A stretch of 64,000 bases of DNA from an uncultured beta proteobacterium. GTDB lineage: Bacteria; Pseudomonadota; Gammaproteobacteria; Burkholderiales; Burkholderiaceae_C. The number at the start of each line of letters is the position of its first letter. Positions within the stretch are counted from its first letter, which is position 1. Below the pieces are notes generated by a model. That model was not told the origin of the DNA, searched no databases, and worked only from the letters and a program-made list of their open reading frames with translations. The DNA lies in the NCBI GenBank assembly GCA_903886275.1, contig CAISLN010000086.1:1-64000 (forward strand), in the 5' to 3' direction. A program made the translations under genes and the position numbers. Below, piece by piece: positions 53,934 to 63,537 of this stretch.

Positions 53934-55610
53934 CTACCAATTGCGAAAACGTTTGGGCGGGTTGTAAAGCCCACCGGAGGCCCGCACCAGGTCGCGCATG
54001 CTGCGCGCGGCCAGCAGGCTGCGCGTGGCCAGTCGCTTGTCGATGCCCAACTCTTCGGCGCGCCGAATGATGCCGCGGTCGCGCAGGTTTTCCACCATGC
54101 GCTTATCGCGTGCCAGGCCCACCGGGGTGTAGCCGGCCACACCGCGAATCGCCTGCTCGCGCTCCTCATCGGTGCGGCACAAGAGCAGGTTGGCAATGCC
54201 CTCTTCGGTGAGGATGTGGGTGACGTCGTCACCGTAAATCATCACCGGCGGGATTTCCATCTTGGCCTGTTCGGCCAGCTTCCAGGCGTCCAGCGTTTCG
54301 ACAAAAGCGGGCTGCATGTGCTCGCGAAAGGTCTCGACGATTTGCACCACCAGCTTTTGGCCGCGCGGCATGGCGTGCACGCCACTACGTCCCTGCCGCG
54401 CTTGTGCTCCAGCCTTTAGCCAGGCGGGTGAGGCGTGGCGGCGTCCGCGTGCGTCGGCCCCCATATTGGGTGCGCCACCAAAGCCGGCAATGCGCCCGGC
54501 TGTGGCCGTGGAGCTGTGGCCGTTGAGGTCGATCTGCAGCGTGCTGCCAATGAACATGTCGCAGGCGTAATGGCCGGCCGCTTGGCACAGGGCGCGGTTG
54601 CTGCGCAGGCTGCCGTCGGCACCGGTGAAGAACACATCGGGGCGTGCCCGCACATAGTTTTCCATGCCCAGCTCGGAGCCAAAGGAATGGATGGACTGCA
54701 CCCAGCCGGCTTCAATCGCGGGGATCAGCGCCGGGTGCGGATTCAAGGCCCAGTGCTGGCAGATCTTGCCCTTCAGACCCAAGGATTCGGCATAGGTGGG
54801 CAGCAGCAGCTCAATCGCTGCCGTGTCAAAGCCGATGCCGTGGTTCAGGCGCTGCACGCCGTATTCGGCATACAGGCCCTTGATGGCCATCATCGCCATC
54901 AGCACCTGGATCTCCGAAATCTGCGCCGGGTCGCGCGTGAACAGCGGCTCGATCACATTGGGCGTGGGTGCCAGGATGACAAAGTTCACCCAGTCGCCGG
55001 GGATGTCCACGCGCGGCAAGTGGTCCAGCATCTCGTTGACCTGGGCGATGACGATGCCGCCCTTGAAGGCCGTGGCTTCCACAATGGCCGGGGTGTCTTC
55101 GGTGTTGGCGCCGGTATACAGATTGCCCTGTGCGTCGGCCGCCTGCGCGCAGACCAGCGAGATGCGCGGCGTCAGGTCCACAAAGTAGCGGGCAAAGAGT
55201 TCCAGATAGGTGTGGATGGCGCCTATCTGTATGCGCCCCGTTGCCACCATCTTGGCCAGGCGCGCGCTCTGCGGGCCCGAAAAAGAAAAGTCGAGCTTGG
55301 AGGCGATGCCGTTCTCAAACAGATCCAGATGCTCGGGCAGGGCCAGCACCGACTGCACCATGTGCAGGTCATGCACCAAGGCCGGGTCGAGTTGCGTCAG
55401 GGCCCGGGCCAGAAAGTCGGCCTGCTTTTGGTTGTTGCCTTCCAGACAGACGCGGTCCCCGCATTCGATCACGGCGGTGAGCAGCTTGACCGTGTCGTCC
55501 GCCGCCACCTGCTTGCCGCGCAGGTTTGCTCCCAACGCACTGACGGCGCGGGCCAGGCGGCGCGCACGGCTTTGCGCCTGGGTGTTCCAGATGGCGTCCG
55601 GCGCGTTCAC
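53934..55610 (-). CDS. mdcA: Malonate decarboxylase alpha subunit (acetyl-ACP:malonate transferase)
   Basis: A 558-residue CoA-transferase-like protein starting at GTG 55610, overlapping the dctM stop (GTGA). WNTQAQSRARRLARAVSALG, CGDRVCLEGNNQKQADFLAR and PRVDIPGDWVNFVILAPTP are typical of MdcA. It swaps acetyl for malonyl on MdcC. First mdc gene, following the TRAP transporter. Confidence 0.93.
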   Translation of the reverse strand: MNAPDAIWNTQAQSRARRLARAVSALGANLRGKQVAADDTVKLLTAVIECGDRVCLEGNNQKQADFLARALTQLDPALVHDLHMVQSVLALPEHLDLFENGIASKLDFSFSGPQSARLAKMVATGRIQIGAIHTYLELFARYFVDLTPRISLVCAQAADAQGNLYTGANTEDTPAIVEATAFKGGIVIAQVNEMLDHLPRVDIPGDWVNFVILAPTPNVIEPLFTRDPAQISEIQVLMAMMAIKGLYAEYGVQRLNHGIGFDTAAIELLLPTYAESLGLKGKICQHWALNPHPALIPAIEAGWVQSIHSFGSELGMENYVRARPDVFFTGADGSLRSNRALCQAAGHYACDMFIGSTLQIDLNGHSSTATAGRIAGFGGAPNMGADARGRRHASPAWLKAGAQARQGRSGVHAMPRGQKLVVQIVETFREHMQPAFVETLDAWKLAEQAKMEIPPVMIYGDDVTHILTEEGIANLLLCRTDEEREQAIRGVAGYTPVGLARDKRMVENLRDRGIIRRAEELGIDKRLATRSLLAARSMRDLVRASGGLYNPPKRFRNW

Positions 55611-56956
55611 TTGATCCCCATCACCATGTTGGGCAGGCCAATGGCAATGCCTGGGAAGGCGCAGAGCAGGAACACGGCCACGAACATCAGTCCGACAAAG
55701 GGCATCACACCCCAGATCACATCCTTCAAGGGAATGTCGGGCGCCACGTTCTTGATGACGAAAATATTCAATCCCACGGGCGGATGGATCAGGCCCATTT
55801 CCATCACGATGGTCATCACCACACCAAACCAAATCAGATCAAAGCCGGCGGCTTTGAGCGGCGGCAGGATGATGGGTGCGGTCATCAAAATAATGGAGAC
55901 CGGCGGCAGGAAGAAGCCCAGCACGATGACCATCACCAGCACCACGGCCAGCAGCACCCATTTGGAAAGCTGCATGCCAACAATCCACTGGGCCGCACCC
56001 TGGCTGATGTGCAGATGGCTCATCACATAGCTGTAGAGCAGCGACATACCGATGATCAGCATCAGCATGGTGGACTCTTTGAGCGTGGCACCCAGAATGG
56101 GCGCCAGGTCTTTCGGACGCCACAGGCCGTAGACGACTGCCACCAGACCCAGGGCCAGCAGGCCACCCAGACCGGCGGTTTCCGAGGGCGTGGCCAGACC
56201 GCCATACAGCGCCACCATCACACCGAGCAGCAGGATCAAAAAGGGCAGCACGCGCGGCAGCATCTCCACTTTTTGCGCCAGCGTGAAATGTTCTTTTTCA
56301 AGGTAGGCGGACTTGGGTCCACCGTTCTCGTAAATGGCGAGTGCCGCCTTGTATTCCTGGCGCGCCTTCACCACCGCATAGCCGGCAAACAGGCTGACCA
56401 TCAAAATGCCGGGACCAATGCCAGCCAGAAAGAGACGACCCAGCGACTGCTCTGCGGCCACCGCGTACAGAATCATCACCACAGAAGGCGGCAACAAAAT
56501 GCCCAGCGTGCCACCTGCGGCGATGATGCCGGCCGCAAAGCCGGGCGAGTAACCGCGCCTGCGCATCTCGGGGATGCCGGCCGAGCCTATGGCCGAGCAG
56601 GTGGCAGGGCTTGAGCCGGCCATGGCGGCAAACAGCGCGCAGGCAAACACATTGGCAATGCCCAAGCCACCCGGCACCTTGTGCAGCCAGGCGTGGATGG
56701 CGGAATACAAATCCTTGCCGGCGCGCGAGCGGCCAATGGCTGCGCCCTTCAGGATGAACAGCGGGATCGCCAGCAGGGTGATCGATGCCATCTCCTCGTA
56801 AACGTTTTGCGCCACGGTTTCCAGCGAGCTCGCAGGCATGAAGAAATACATAAAGGCCACGGCCACCGTGCCCAGCGCAAACGCGATGGGCATGCCGGAG
56901 AACATCACCAGCAGGGTGGCTGCGCCGTAGGAGAGGCCTATGCCGAGTTCGCTCAT
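55607..56956 (-). CDS. TRAP transporter large permease (DctM)
   Basis: A 449-residue membrane protein with about 12 helices. Motifs are LLAIPLFILKGAAIGRSRAG, FAAMAGSSPATCSAIGSAGIPEM and ITLLAIPLF-type repeats; the second half ends EMGLIHPPVGLNIFVIKN. The start is the ATG of MSELGIGLSYGAA, overlapping dctQ. Directly upstream of mdcA, so it is probably a malonate importer. Confidence 0.92.
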   Translation of the reverse strand: MSELGIGLSYGAATLLVMFSGMPIAFALGTVAVAFMYFFMPASSLETVAQNVYEEMASITLLAIPLFILKGAAIGRSRAGKDLYSAIHAWLHKVPGGLGIANVFACALFAAMAGSSPATCSAIGSAGIPEMRRRGYSPGFAAGIIAAGGTLGILLPPSVVMILYAVAAEQSLGRLFLAGIGPGILMVSLFAGYAVVKARQEYKAALAIYENGGPKSAYLEKEHFTLAQKVEMLPRVLPFLILLLGVMVALYGGLATPSETAGLGGLLALGLVAVVYGLWRPKDLAPILGATLKESTMLMLIIGMSLLYSYVMSHLHISQGAAQWIVGMQLSKWVLLAVVLVMVIVLGFFLPPVSIILMTAPIILPPLKAAGFDLIWFGVVMTIVMEMGLIHPPVGLNIFVIKNVAPDIPLKDVIWGVMPFVGLMFVAVFLLCAFPGIAIGLPNMVMGIK

Positions 56957-57522
56957 TTTTGGTCTTTCGATACTTCGCCGCCGGTGACTTGCACCAGGGT
57001 TTGCAATAACAGTTGCAGGGTCAGCACGCTCATGCCCAAGGCCATCAGCGCATAGGGAATCCACAGGGGTGGTGCAAAGCTACTCGAGGTGGTCTGGCCC
57101 TCGCTCCAGGCCTCATGGAACAGCGTCCACGACTTCCAACTAAAGAAGCTGCAAAACAGCGCCGAGAGGATGTCCACCAAAAACAGCCGGGCCCGGTTCA
57201 CCAAGGGCGGCAACAGATTGGTAAAGGCTTCAATGCCCACATGGCCGCGCAGCGACTGCACATGGGCCGTGGTCATAAAGGTGGCGCCCACCAACAAAAA
57301 CACCGCCACCTCGTCTTGCCAGTCGGTAGAGGTCTTGAGGAAGTAGCGCGTCACCACCGACCAGGTCAGCACGGTGGCTGCCAGCACCAGGGCCAGCATG
57401 GAGATGCGCAGCACCAGGGCGTTGAGCAGATTCAGGGCCGTGGCCAGTGCGGCCACCACCGCGTTTTTGGGCCGCATCGTTCCCGGAGCCAGCGAGGGCT
57501 CCAGCTCGAAACCGTGGCTCAC
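56953..57522 (-). CDS. TRAP transporter small permease (DctQ)
   Basis: A 189-residue protein with four helices: TWSVVTRYFLKTSTDWQDEVAVFLLVGATF is the DctQ landmark (spread over 30 positions), then VQSLRGHVGIEAF. Overlaps dctP and dctM by four bases each. Confidence 0.9.
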   Translation of the reverse strand: MSHGFELEPSLAPGTMRPKNAVVAALATALNLLNALVLRISMLALVLAATVLTWSVVTRYFLKTSTDWQDEVAVFLLVGATFMTTAHVQSLRGHVGIEAFTNLLPPLVNRARLFLVDILSALFCSFFSWKSWTLFHEAWSEGQTTSSSFAPPLWIPYALMALGMSVLTLQLLLQTLVQVTGGEVSKDQK

Positions 57523-58544
57523 AGGGTTTGCTCGGCCAGGGCCAGCAGCTTGGCGCTGCCTTCATTCTTGGCGGCGTAATCCTTCCAGGCGGTCTGGCGG
57601 GCAATCGCCTGCCACTTTTTGATGGAGGCGGGTGACAGGTCGGCAATCTTGGCACCGGCCTTCTCATACACCTTGGCCACTTCGATATCGTCCTTTTTGG
57701 CCGCTTCCAGGGCGAACTTTTCCATGTCAGCGCCTACCGTCAGGACGGCGTCGCGCTGGTCCTTGGGCAGGGCGTCGAAGATCTGCTTGGACATCATCAG
57801 CGGCTCAAACATGAACCAGTAGGCACCGGTGCGCCCGGTGGTCAGCGACTTGGCCACTTCTTCCAGGCGGAAGGAGATAAACGAAGTGGAAGAGGTCATG
57901 GCCGCGTCCATGGCGCCGGTTTGCATGGCGGCATAAATTTCGTTGCTAGGCAGGCTGACCACCGAGGCACCGGCCTCTTTCAGGATCATGTCCACCTCGC
58001 GTGAGCCGCCGCGCACCTTCATGCCCTTGGCATCTTCCGGATCGATGATGGGCTTGCCGCGGGAAGCCACGCCACCGGCCTGCCAGACCCAGCTGATGAG
58101 CTGAATGCCCTTGGCCTGCAGCACGCGGTCGAGCTCGGCGCCCACCGGTTTGGTCTTCCAGCTGTAGGCCTGCTCGTAGGACACCACCAGGCCGGGCATC
58201 AGCCCGATGTTCACTTCCGGAATCTCACCGCCAGCGTAAGAGAGAGGAATCAACGCCATGTCCAAAGCGCCCTTGCGCATGGAGGAGAACTGGGCATTGG
58301 TCTTCATCAGCGAGGAACCTGGATAGATCTCGAACTTCAGGGCGCCCTTGGTGCGCTTTTCCACCTCCAGCGCGAACTGGCGCACCAGGCGGTCGCGGAA
58401 GTCGCCTTCTTTGAGCGTGCCGCCGGGAAACTGGTGCGAAATCTTCAGCGTGGTGCTCTGGGCGAACGCGCTGGTGGCCGGAACCAGGGCACAAGCGCCC
58501 AGGGTCAGGGCTGCAAGGGATTGAATCAGGTGTCTGCGCTGCAT
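57519..58544 (-). CDS. TRAP transporter solute-binding protein (DctP)
   Basis: A 341-residue periplasmic protein with a leader containing RRHLIQSLAALTLGACALV. KISHQFPGGTLKEGDFRDRL, KFEIYPGSSLMKTNAQF and the substrate-Arg region MKVRGGSREVDMILKEAGAS fit the family. A GAGGAGA ribosome binding site precedes the ATG. First gene of the transporter-mdc operon; the ligand is presumably malonate. Confidence 0.92.
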   Translation of the reverse strand: MQRRHLIQSLAALTLGACALVPATSAFAQSTTLKISHQFPGGTLKEGDFRDRLVRQFALEVEKRTKGALKFEIYPGSSLMKTNAQFSSMRKGALDMALIPLSYAGGEIPEVNIGLMPGLVVSYEQAYSWKTKPVGAELDRVLQAKGIQLISWVWQAGGVASRGKPIIDPEDAKGMKVRGGSREVDMILKEAGASVVSLPSNEIYAAMQTGAMDAAMTSSTSFISFRLEEVAKSLTTGRTGAYWFMFEPLMMSKQIFDALPKDQRDAVLTVGADMEKFALEAAKKDDIEVAKVYEKAGAKIADLSPASIKKWQAIARQTAWKDYAAKNEGSAKLLALAEQTL

Positions 58545-58579
58545 GGTTTTGTCTCCTCAGGAATGGATGGGGTCCAACG

Positions 58580-58591
58580 TTTGTATACGTT
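58580..58591. promoter_or_regulatory. Candidate operator of the malonate regulator
   Basis: TTTGTATACGTT in the divergent promoter region between dctP and the GntR gene matches 9 of 12 bases of the MdcY site ATTGTATACAAT known from Acinetobacter, including its central GTATAC. Confidence 0.55.
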
Positions 58592-58682
58592 AATGTATTG
58601 CTTTGTATTTATTGATGTTATCGGTGGATACCCTGATGCCGAATTAGAATCCATTACTCAAAAGAGATGGGACAATCTGGCC

Positions 58683-59348
58683 ATGAAAATTTCCGACACC
58701 TTGCGTGAAAAAATTGAAGAACAGATCGCCACAGGCACCCTGGCGCCGGGCAGTTCGCTGGACGAAGCCACCCTGGTGGAGCAATACGGTGTGTCGCGCA
58801 CGCCGGTGCGCGAAGCCCTGATCCAACTGGCCGCCGAGGGCTTGATTGAAATCCGTCCGCGCCGCGGCGCCGTGGTCACCAGCATTGGCCCCACGCGCTT
58901 GAGCGAGATGTTTGAGGTGATGGCCGAGTTGGAGGCCATGTGCGCCCGGCTGGCGGCGCGGCGCATGACGGAAGGCGAACGCAAGGACTTGCAGAGCGCC
59001 CACGAGGCCTGCGAGGCCGCCCGCGCCAAGGACGACTCCGACGCCTACTTCTATTGCAACGAGCAGTTCCACTCGGCCATTTATGCCGGCAGCCACAACG
59101 CCTTTTTGATCGAACAGGCCAGCCAGTTGCAGCGCCGCCTGCGCCCCTACCGGCGCCTGCAACTGCGCGTGCGCAACCGCATGGGCACCTCCTTCCAGGA
59201 ACATCAGACGGTGGTGCAGGCCATAGCCGCTGGCGACACCGAGGGCGCCGCTCTCGCCCTGCGCAGCCATGTGGTGGTGCAAGGCGAACGCTTTGCCGAT
59301 TTGCTGGCCTCACTGCACGCGCTCCAACCCCAAGCCGAAGCGGCCTAA
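58683..59348 (+). CDS. GntR/FadR-family regulator of malonate genes (MdcY-like)
   Basis: A 221-residue regulator. The winged HTH reads LREKIEEQIATGTLAPGSSL, EYG-like VEQYGVSRTPVREALIQLAAEGLIEIRPRRGAVV. A FCD effector domain with metal-site-type residues (EQFHSAIYAGSHN) and a trailing HQTVVQAI...HV follows. Divergent from the TRAP-mdc operon with the operator candidate between them. Probably a repressor released by malonate or malonyl-CoA. Confidence 0.85.
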   Translation: MKISDTLREKIEEQIATGTLAPGSSLDEATLVEQYGVSRTPVREALIQLAAEGLIEIRPRRGAVVTSIGPTRLSEMFEVMAELEAMCARLAARRMTEGERKDLQSAHEACEAARAKDDSDAYFYCNEQFHSAIYAGSHNAFLIEQASQLQRRLRPYRRLQLRVRNRMGTSFQEHQTVVQAIAAGDTEGAALALRSHVVVQGERFADLLASLHALQPQAEAA

Positions 59349-59566
59349 GGCCCCCTGTGCATCCGCAGCAGCGGATGCCTTTTGGCGCTACCGGCGCGCC
59401 ATACCGTCCTGCATCTACTTAAAATTTATCCAACAGCAACATCAGCATGTAAATTACGTTTTTTCAAAACATGATTACAAATTGAAATAAAAAAGCAGCC
59501 AATTATTTGCTTAAAACCTCTGAACGACGTGAATAATCCATCACGCACTACAAAGGAATTGGGCTC

Positions 59567-60739
59567 ATGCGTCACAAAATAAATCACCTGGCCGCCTGCA
59601 TGGCGCTTGGCTTGTTAGCCGGAACCGCATCTGCCGTTGAGGTCGATTTCAGCGGCTTTGGGCAGGCCACCATAGGCCGTGTAACCGGTGGCTCGCCCAC
59701 CGTCGATCAGACCAGCGACATTCCCTACCCCCTCGTTCCCGGCAGCAGCTACCAAAACTTCAACTGCCCCTGTGCCGTTGGCAACTACGAACGCGCCGGT
59801 GTCTATGAATATGGAAAAACCCAATTAGAGCCGGAGTCCCTTATCGGCCTGCAAGGCAAGATGACGTTTAGTCCGGACCTTACGGCCGTGGCGCAGGTGG
59901 TGGCGCGCGGCATTGGCAAGGGCGTTGAACTCGACTGGGCCTATGGCAGCTACAACCTGACGCCGTCTCTCACGCTGCAGGTAGGGCATAAACGCCTGCC
60001 GCTCTACTACTACTCCGACTTCATGTATGTGGGTTACGCCTATCCCTGGGTGCGCCCGCCGCAAGACCTGTATGCCTGGCAAATCTATGCCTACGATGGC
60101 GCCAACCTGATGCACAAGTCCAATGTGGGCGACTGGTCGCTGACCAGCAATGTCTGGGTGGGCAGTGGGCGCGACAAAGACAACAGCATGCTCTCCAAGC
60201 TCTACTACGGAATAAAAATAGACGAGGAGTGGAAAGACATGCTGGGCGCCTATGTCGAGGGTACCAATGACATAGTGACCGCACGCGCCGTCTACATGCA
60301 CACCACCGTGAACCGCTTTGGCCTGGTCAACGGCAGCATGACACCCGTCATGCACGGTGAGAACGGCATCGTCAATGGGGTGGGGCAGGACTTCTACGGT
60401 TTCTCTCTCAATGCCGATTACAACAACTGGTTGCTGCGCACCGAGGTGAACTACGTGGACCGCCCCACGGTCAAAAACAGCTACACCGCGCAGTCTTACT
60501 CGGGCGGCTACCAGTTTGGACCCCACACGGTGATGCTCGGCTGGTCGCAGTTCCGCGAGCGCTCCGAGCTGTGGCCCGATGGCGTCGAGTTCCACACCAC
60601 CAAGACCCTGTCCTACCGCTGGGACTACGCCAAATCACAGGCCCTCAAACTGCAATACGACCAGATCAGGGATGGGTCCAAATGGCTCTTTACCGGCAAC
60701 GCCGACCTGCTCTCTGGCTCGGTGCAGTTTGTTTTCTGA
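59567..60739 (+). CDS. Outer-membrane porin-like beta-barrel protein
   Basis: A 390-residue protein with signal peptide (MALGLLAGTASAVEV). The mature part opens VDFSGFGQATIGRVTGG, has alternating beta strands, and ends in SGSVQFVF with terminal Phe, the outer-membrane barrel signal. A CPC motif (FNCPCAVG) lies near residue 66. Substrate unknown. A GGAATTGGG ribosome binding site precedes the ATG. Thirteen bases before the small binding-protein-like gene. Confidence 0.75.
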   Translation: MRHKINHLAACMALGLLAGTASAVEVDFSGFGQATIGRVTGGSPTVDQTSDIPYPLVPGSSYQNFNCPCAVGNYERAGVYEYGKTQLEPESLIGLQGKMTFSPDLTAVAQVVARGIGKGVELDWAYGSYNLTPSLTLQVGHKRLPLYYYSDFMYVGYAYPWVRPPQDLYAWQIYAYDGANLMHKSNVGDWSLTSNVWVGSGRDKDNSMLSKLYYGIKIDEEWKDMLGAYVEGTNDIVTARAVYMHTTVNRFGLVNGSMTPVMHGENGIVNGVGQDFYGFSLNADYNNWLLRTEVNYVDRPTVKNSYTAQSYSGGYQFGPHTVMLGWSQFRERSELWPDGVEFHTTKTLSYRWDYAKSQALKLQYDQIRDGSKWLFTGNADLLSGSVQFVF

Positions 60740-60752
60740 GGACACAAGAATC

Positions 60753-61181
60753 ATGAATATTTTGTACAAGTCCGCATTCCCCCTCACCGTTTTTATCGCG
60801 CTCTGCGCCACCGCAGCGCAGGCCGAAGAGGTGGTTGTCGCCAACCCAAAGTCGGGCCTGACCGAACTGAGCAAGCAGGAAGTCTCCGACCTCTTTTTGG
60901 GCAAACGCGCCACCTTTCCGGATGGCCGAATGGCGGTGCCCCTAGACCACGCCGAAGGCACGCCAAGCCGGGAGGACTTTCACGGCAAGTTCACTGGCAA
61001 GTCGCCAGCCCAACTCAAAGCCTATTGGTCCAAGCAGGTTTTCTCCGGCAAGGGCACGCCACCCAAAGAGGTTCCGGGATCGGCCGACGCCAAAAAACTC
61101 GTGGCCGAGAACCCCAGCATGATTGCCTATATCGACAAGAGCCAAGTCGATGCGTCCGTCAAGGTCGTGGCCGCCCCCTGA
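60753..61181 (+). CDS. Small phosphate-binding-like periplasmic protein
   Basis: A 142-residue exported protein (signal FPLTVFIALCATAAQAEEV). VVANPKSGLTELSKQEVSDLFLGKRATFPDG is the opening of PstS-like (PBP-like) domains. FHGKFTGKSPAQLKAYWSKQ and ENPSMIAYIDKSQVD follow. Only about half the size of a full binding protein. With the kinase and receptor-like genes downstream it may be a sensory rather than a transport component. Confidence 0.8.
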   Translation: MNILYKSAFPLTVFIALCATAAQAEEVVVANPKSGLTELSKQEVSDLFLGKRATFPDGRMAVPLDHAEGTPSREDFHGKFTGKSPAQLKAYWSKQVFSGKGTPPKEVPGSADAKKLVAENPSMIAYIDKSQVDASVKVVAAP

Positions 61182-61217
61182 GCGCTGAGCACCCTTGCCT
61201 AATGGAGACTTACCGCC

Positions 61218-63506
61218 ATGCATGCTGAGACATATACGACACCGGCCGATCAAACTAGCGCAACGAAAGCCCCTTCGGTGGCAAGTGAGCCTACCCAAGC
61301 GAGCACCCAACCCATGCGCAAAATCATTGTGATGGTGGGTGTCGCGATCTTTGTGTTTCTGGCCTTCACCACCTATAGCGTACAAAAGTCTATCCAGACC
61401 AGCCAAAAACAGGCCGCCATCAAGGACCTGTACTTCCCCGTGCTCGAACGCGTCGATGCCAACATCGTGCGCCTGGACAAGATGGAAGAGCGCTTCTTGC
61501 AAGCGGTGATGACGGGTGAGCGCGACCCTATCGACGAAGCCGCCAACTTGAATGCTGCGGGCGACAAGGCCTTTGAGGACATGCTGGAGCGCTACCCGCA
61601 GCGCGCGCAGGACATTGCCAAACTGCGCGCCGAATTCCAACACTACAACGCGTTTGCCGCGACCACCTCGGCCGCCTTGATGGCGCAAAAGGGAGGGGAC
61701 GCCAAGGGCATGAACCTCGCCTTGAGCGATTTGCGCCAACACATCAAGGCGTTTCGCGAGTCCAGCTATGCCAACTTCTTGCAGACCCTGGAAGAGTCGC
61801 AGGCAGCGGTCAAGTTCAATCTCTATATGGGCATCGCGCTGGGCCTGATGAACCTTGCTTTCATGGCGGTGCTGGTGTTTTTCATCCGCAACAACGTGAG
61901 GATGATGACGGTCATCGCCGAGCAAAATGCCACCCTGGAAAACCGTGTCGCCGAGCGCACCGCGCAGTTGAGCCAGAAGACCTCCGACATCAACGCCATG
62001 TTGCACAACATGAGCCTAGGCGTGTGCACGGTGGTGCCTGGCAACACCCTTCACCCGGAATATTCGAGCCACATGCATAGCATCTTTGGCAGCGACAGCT
62101 TGGACGGCCAAGATGTGCTGGAGCGCTTGTTTGCCATCTCGAATCTCGGCGTGGACGCCAAGGACCAGGTCGCCACGGCACTGGGCTCCATCATCGGCGA
62201 AGACAACATGATGTTTGACTGCAACGGGCATCTGCTGGTGCGCGAAATGCAAATCGAAGGCAACGACGGACGGGCCAAGATGCTGCAAATGGACTGGAGC
62301 CCGATTGTCAGCGACCAAGACGTGGTTGAAAAAGTGCTGCTGATCGTGCAAGACGTGACCCACCTGCGAGAGCTGGAGCTGGCCTCTGCGCACCAGAAGG
62401 AAGAACTCGATCTCATCTCGCAGATCCTGAAAATCTCCATCGGCAAATTCAATGACTTCCTGGACAATGCAAAGAAACTGGCCGCCGACAACCGCCGCGT
62501 GATCCTGCAGAGCCCGGGCCGCGACCCCCAGGCCATCACCGCCCTGTTTCGCAATATGCACACCATCAAGGGCAATGCGCGCACCTACGAATTCAGGCTG
62601 ATTACCGACGCCGCCCATGCAGCGGAACAGGAATACGACCGGCTGCGCAAGAACGAAGAGGCAGCCTGGAATAGCGAGGCGCTGTTGGACGAACTCGGCG
62701 CGGTCGAAGTCGCCATTGCGCGTTATCAGGCGGTCAGTGAAGACAAACTCGGGCGCAAGGGTCGGGCCTCTGACCTGCTCACCACGCGCGGTGTCTTTGT
62801 CTCCCATGACGCCATTGCGGATCTCAAGGCCCTTGCTGCCACGCTGGAAAAATCGGGCACCGACCTGACTGCGCTGACCAAGGGGCTGGACCGACTGGGC
62901 CTCATTCCACTGGAGCGCATTGTTTCGGGATCGGTGGATTCCATTGCGTCACTGGCCAAGGAACTGGAGAAACCCACCCCAAGGGCCCAACTGGTGGGCG
63001 GCGATATGGCGCTCAACAGTGCCTTTTCCGAGGCGCTCAAGAGCGCGCTCATGCACATCGTGCGCAACGCGCTGGACCACGGGATTGAGTCACCCCTTGA
63101 GCGCATCCAGGCGCACAAGCACGCACAAGGGCAGCTCCACTTTGTTTGCACGCGCCAAGGTGACGACACCGCTGAGCTGCAGGTGTTCGACGATGGCCGT
63201 GGCCTGGCGCTGCACAAACTGCTGCAAAAAGGCGTTGCCTGCGGCATGTTTGCGCCCCACGCCCAACCCACCCCCGAAGCCATTGCCGAACTGGTCTTTC
63301 ACTCCGGACTCTCCACCGCAGAGGCACTGACACAGGTATCGGGGCGCGGCGTCGGCATGGACGCAGCCCGAGCCTTTCTGACCGCGCAGGGCGGCAGCAT
63401 TCGAGTGGCGCTCAACGCAGCGACTCCCGGCGTGGATGCCCAAGCAATCGGGTTCACCCCGTTCAAGTTTGTGATCGAACTGCCCCCTTGTGCATTTACC
63501 CACTGA
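61218..63506 (+). CDS. Membrane sensor kinase with CheA-like Hpt and ATPase domains
   Basis: 762 residues. TM1 (about 35-54), a periplasmic helical domain (55-200), TM2 (about 205-225), then a coiled-coil and a PAS-like region (260-395). An Hpt domain with His448 in RNMHTIKGNARTYEF follows. The CheA-type ATPase has N-box MHIVRNALDHGIESP near residue 618, DDGRGLAL near 658 and GRGVGMDAAR near 712. There is no P5/CheW domain and no receiver. It thus resembles CheA but carries its own input. A receptor-like gene follows. Confidence 0.85.
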   Translation: MHAETYTTPADQTSATKAPSVASEPTQASTQPMRKIIVMVGVAIFVFLAFTTYSVQKSIQTSQKQAAIKDLYFPVLERVDANIVRLDKMEERFLQAVMTGERDPIDEAANLNAAGDKAFEDMLERYPQRAQDIAKLRAEFQHYNAFAATTSAALMAQKGGDAKGMNLALSDLRQHIKAFRESSYANFLQTLEESQAAVKFNLYMGIALGLMNLAFMAVLVFFIRNNVRMMTVIAEQNATLENRVAERTAQLSQKTSDINAMLHNMSLGVCTVVPGNTLHPEYSSHMHSIFGSDSLDGQDVLERLFAISNLGVDAKDQVATALGSIIGEDNMMFDCNGHLLVREMQIEGNDGRAKMLQMDWSPIVSDQDVVEKVLLIVQDVTHLRELELASAHQKEELDLISQILKISIGKFNDFLDNAKKLAADNRRVILQSPGRDPQAITALFRNMHTIKGNARTYEFRLITDAAHAAEQEYDRLRKNEEAAWNSEALLDELGAVEVAIARYQAVSEDKLGRKGRASDLLTTRGVFVSHDAIADLKALAATLEKSGTDLTALTKGLDRLGLIPLERIVSGSVDSIASLAKELEKPTPRAQLVGGDMALNSAFSEALKSALMHIVRNALDHGIESPLERIQAHKHAQGQLHFVCTRQGDDTAELQVFDDGRGLALHKLLQKGVACGMFAPHAQPTPEAIAELVFHSGLSTAEALTQVSGRGVGMDAARAFLTAQGGSIRVALNAATPGVDAQAIGFTPFKFVIELPPCAFTH

Positions 63507-63537
63507 TAGCCCGGTCCATCGCCCATCCACAGACCCC

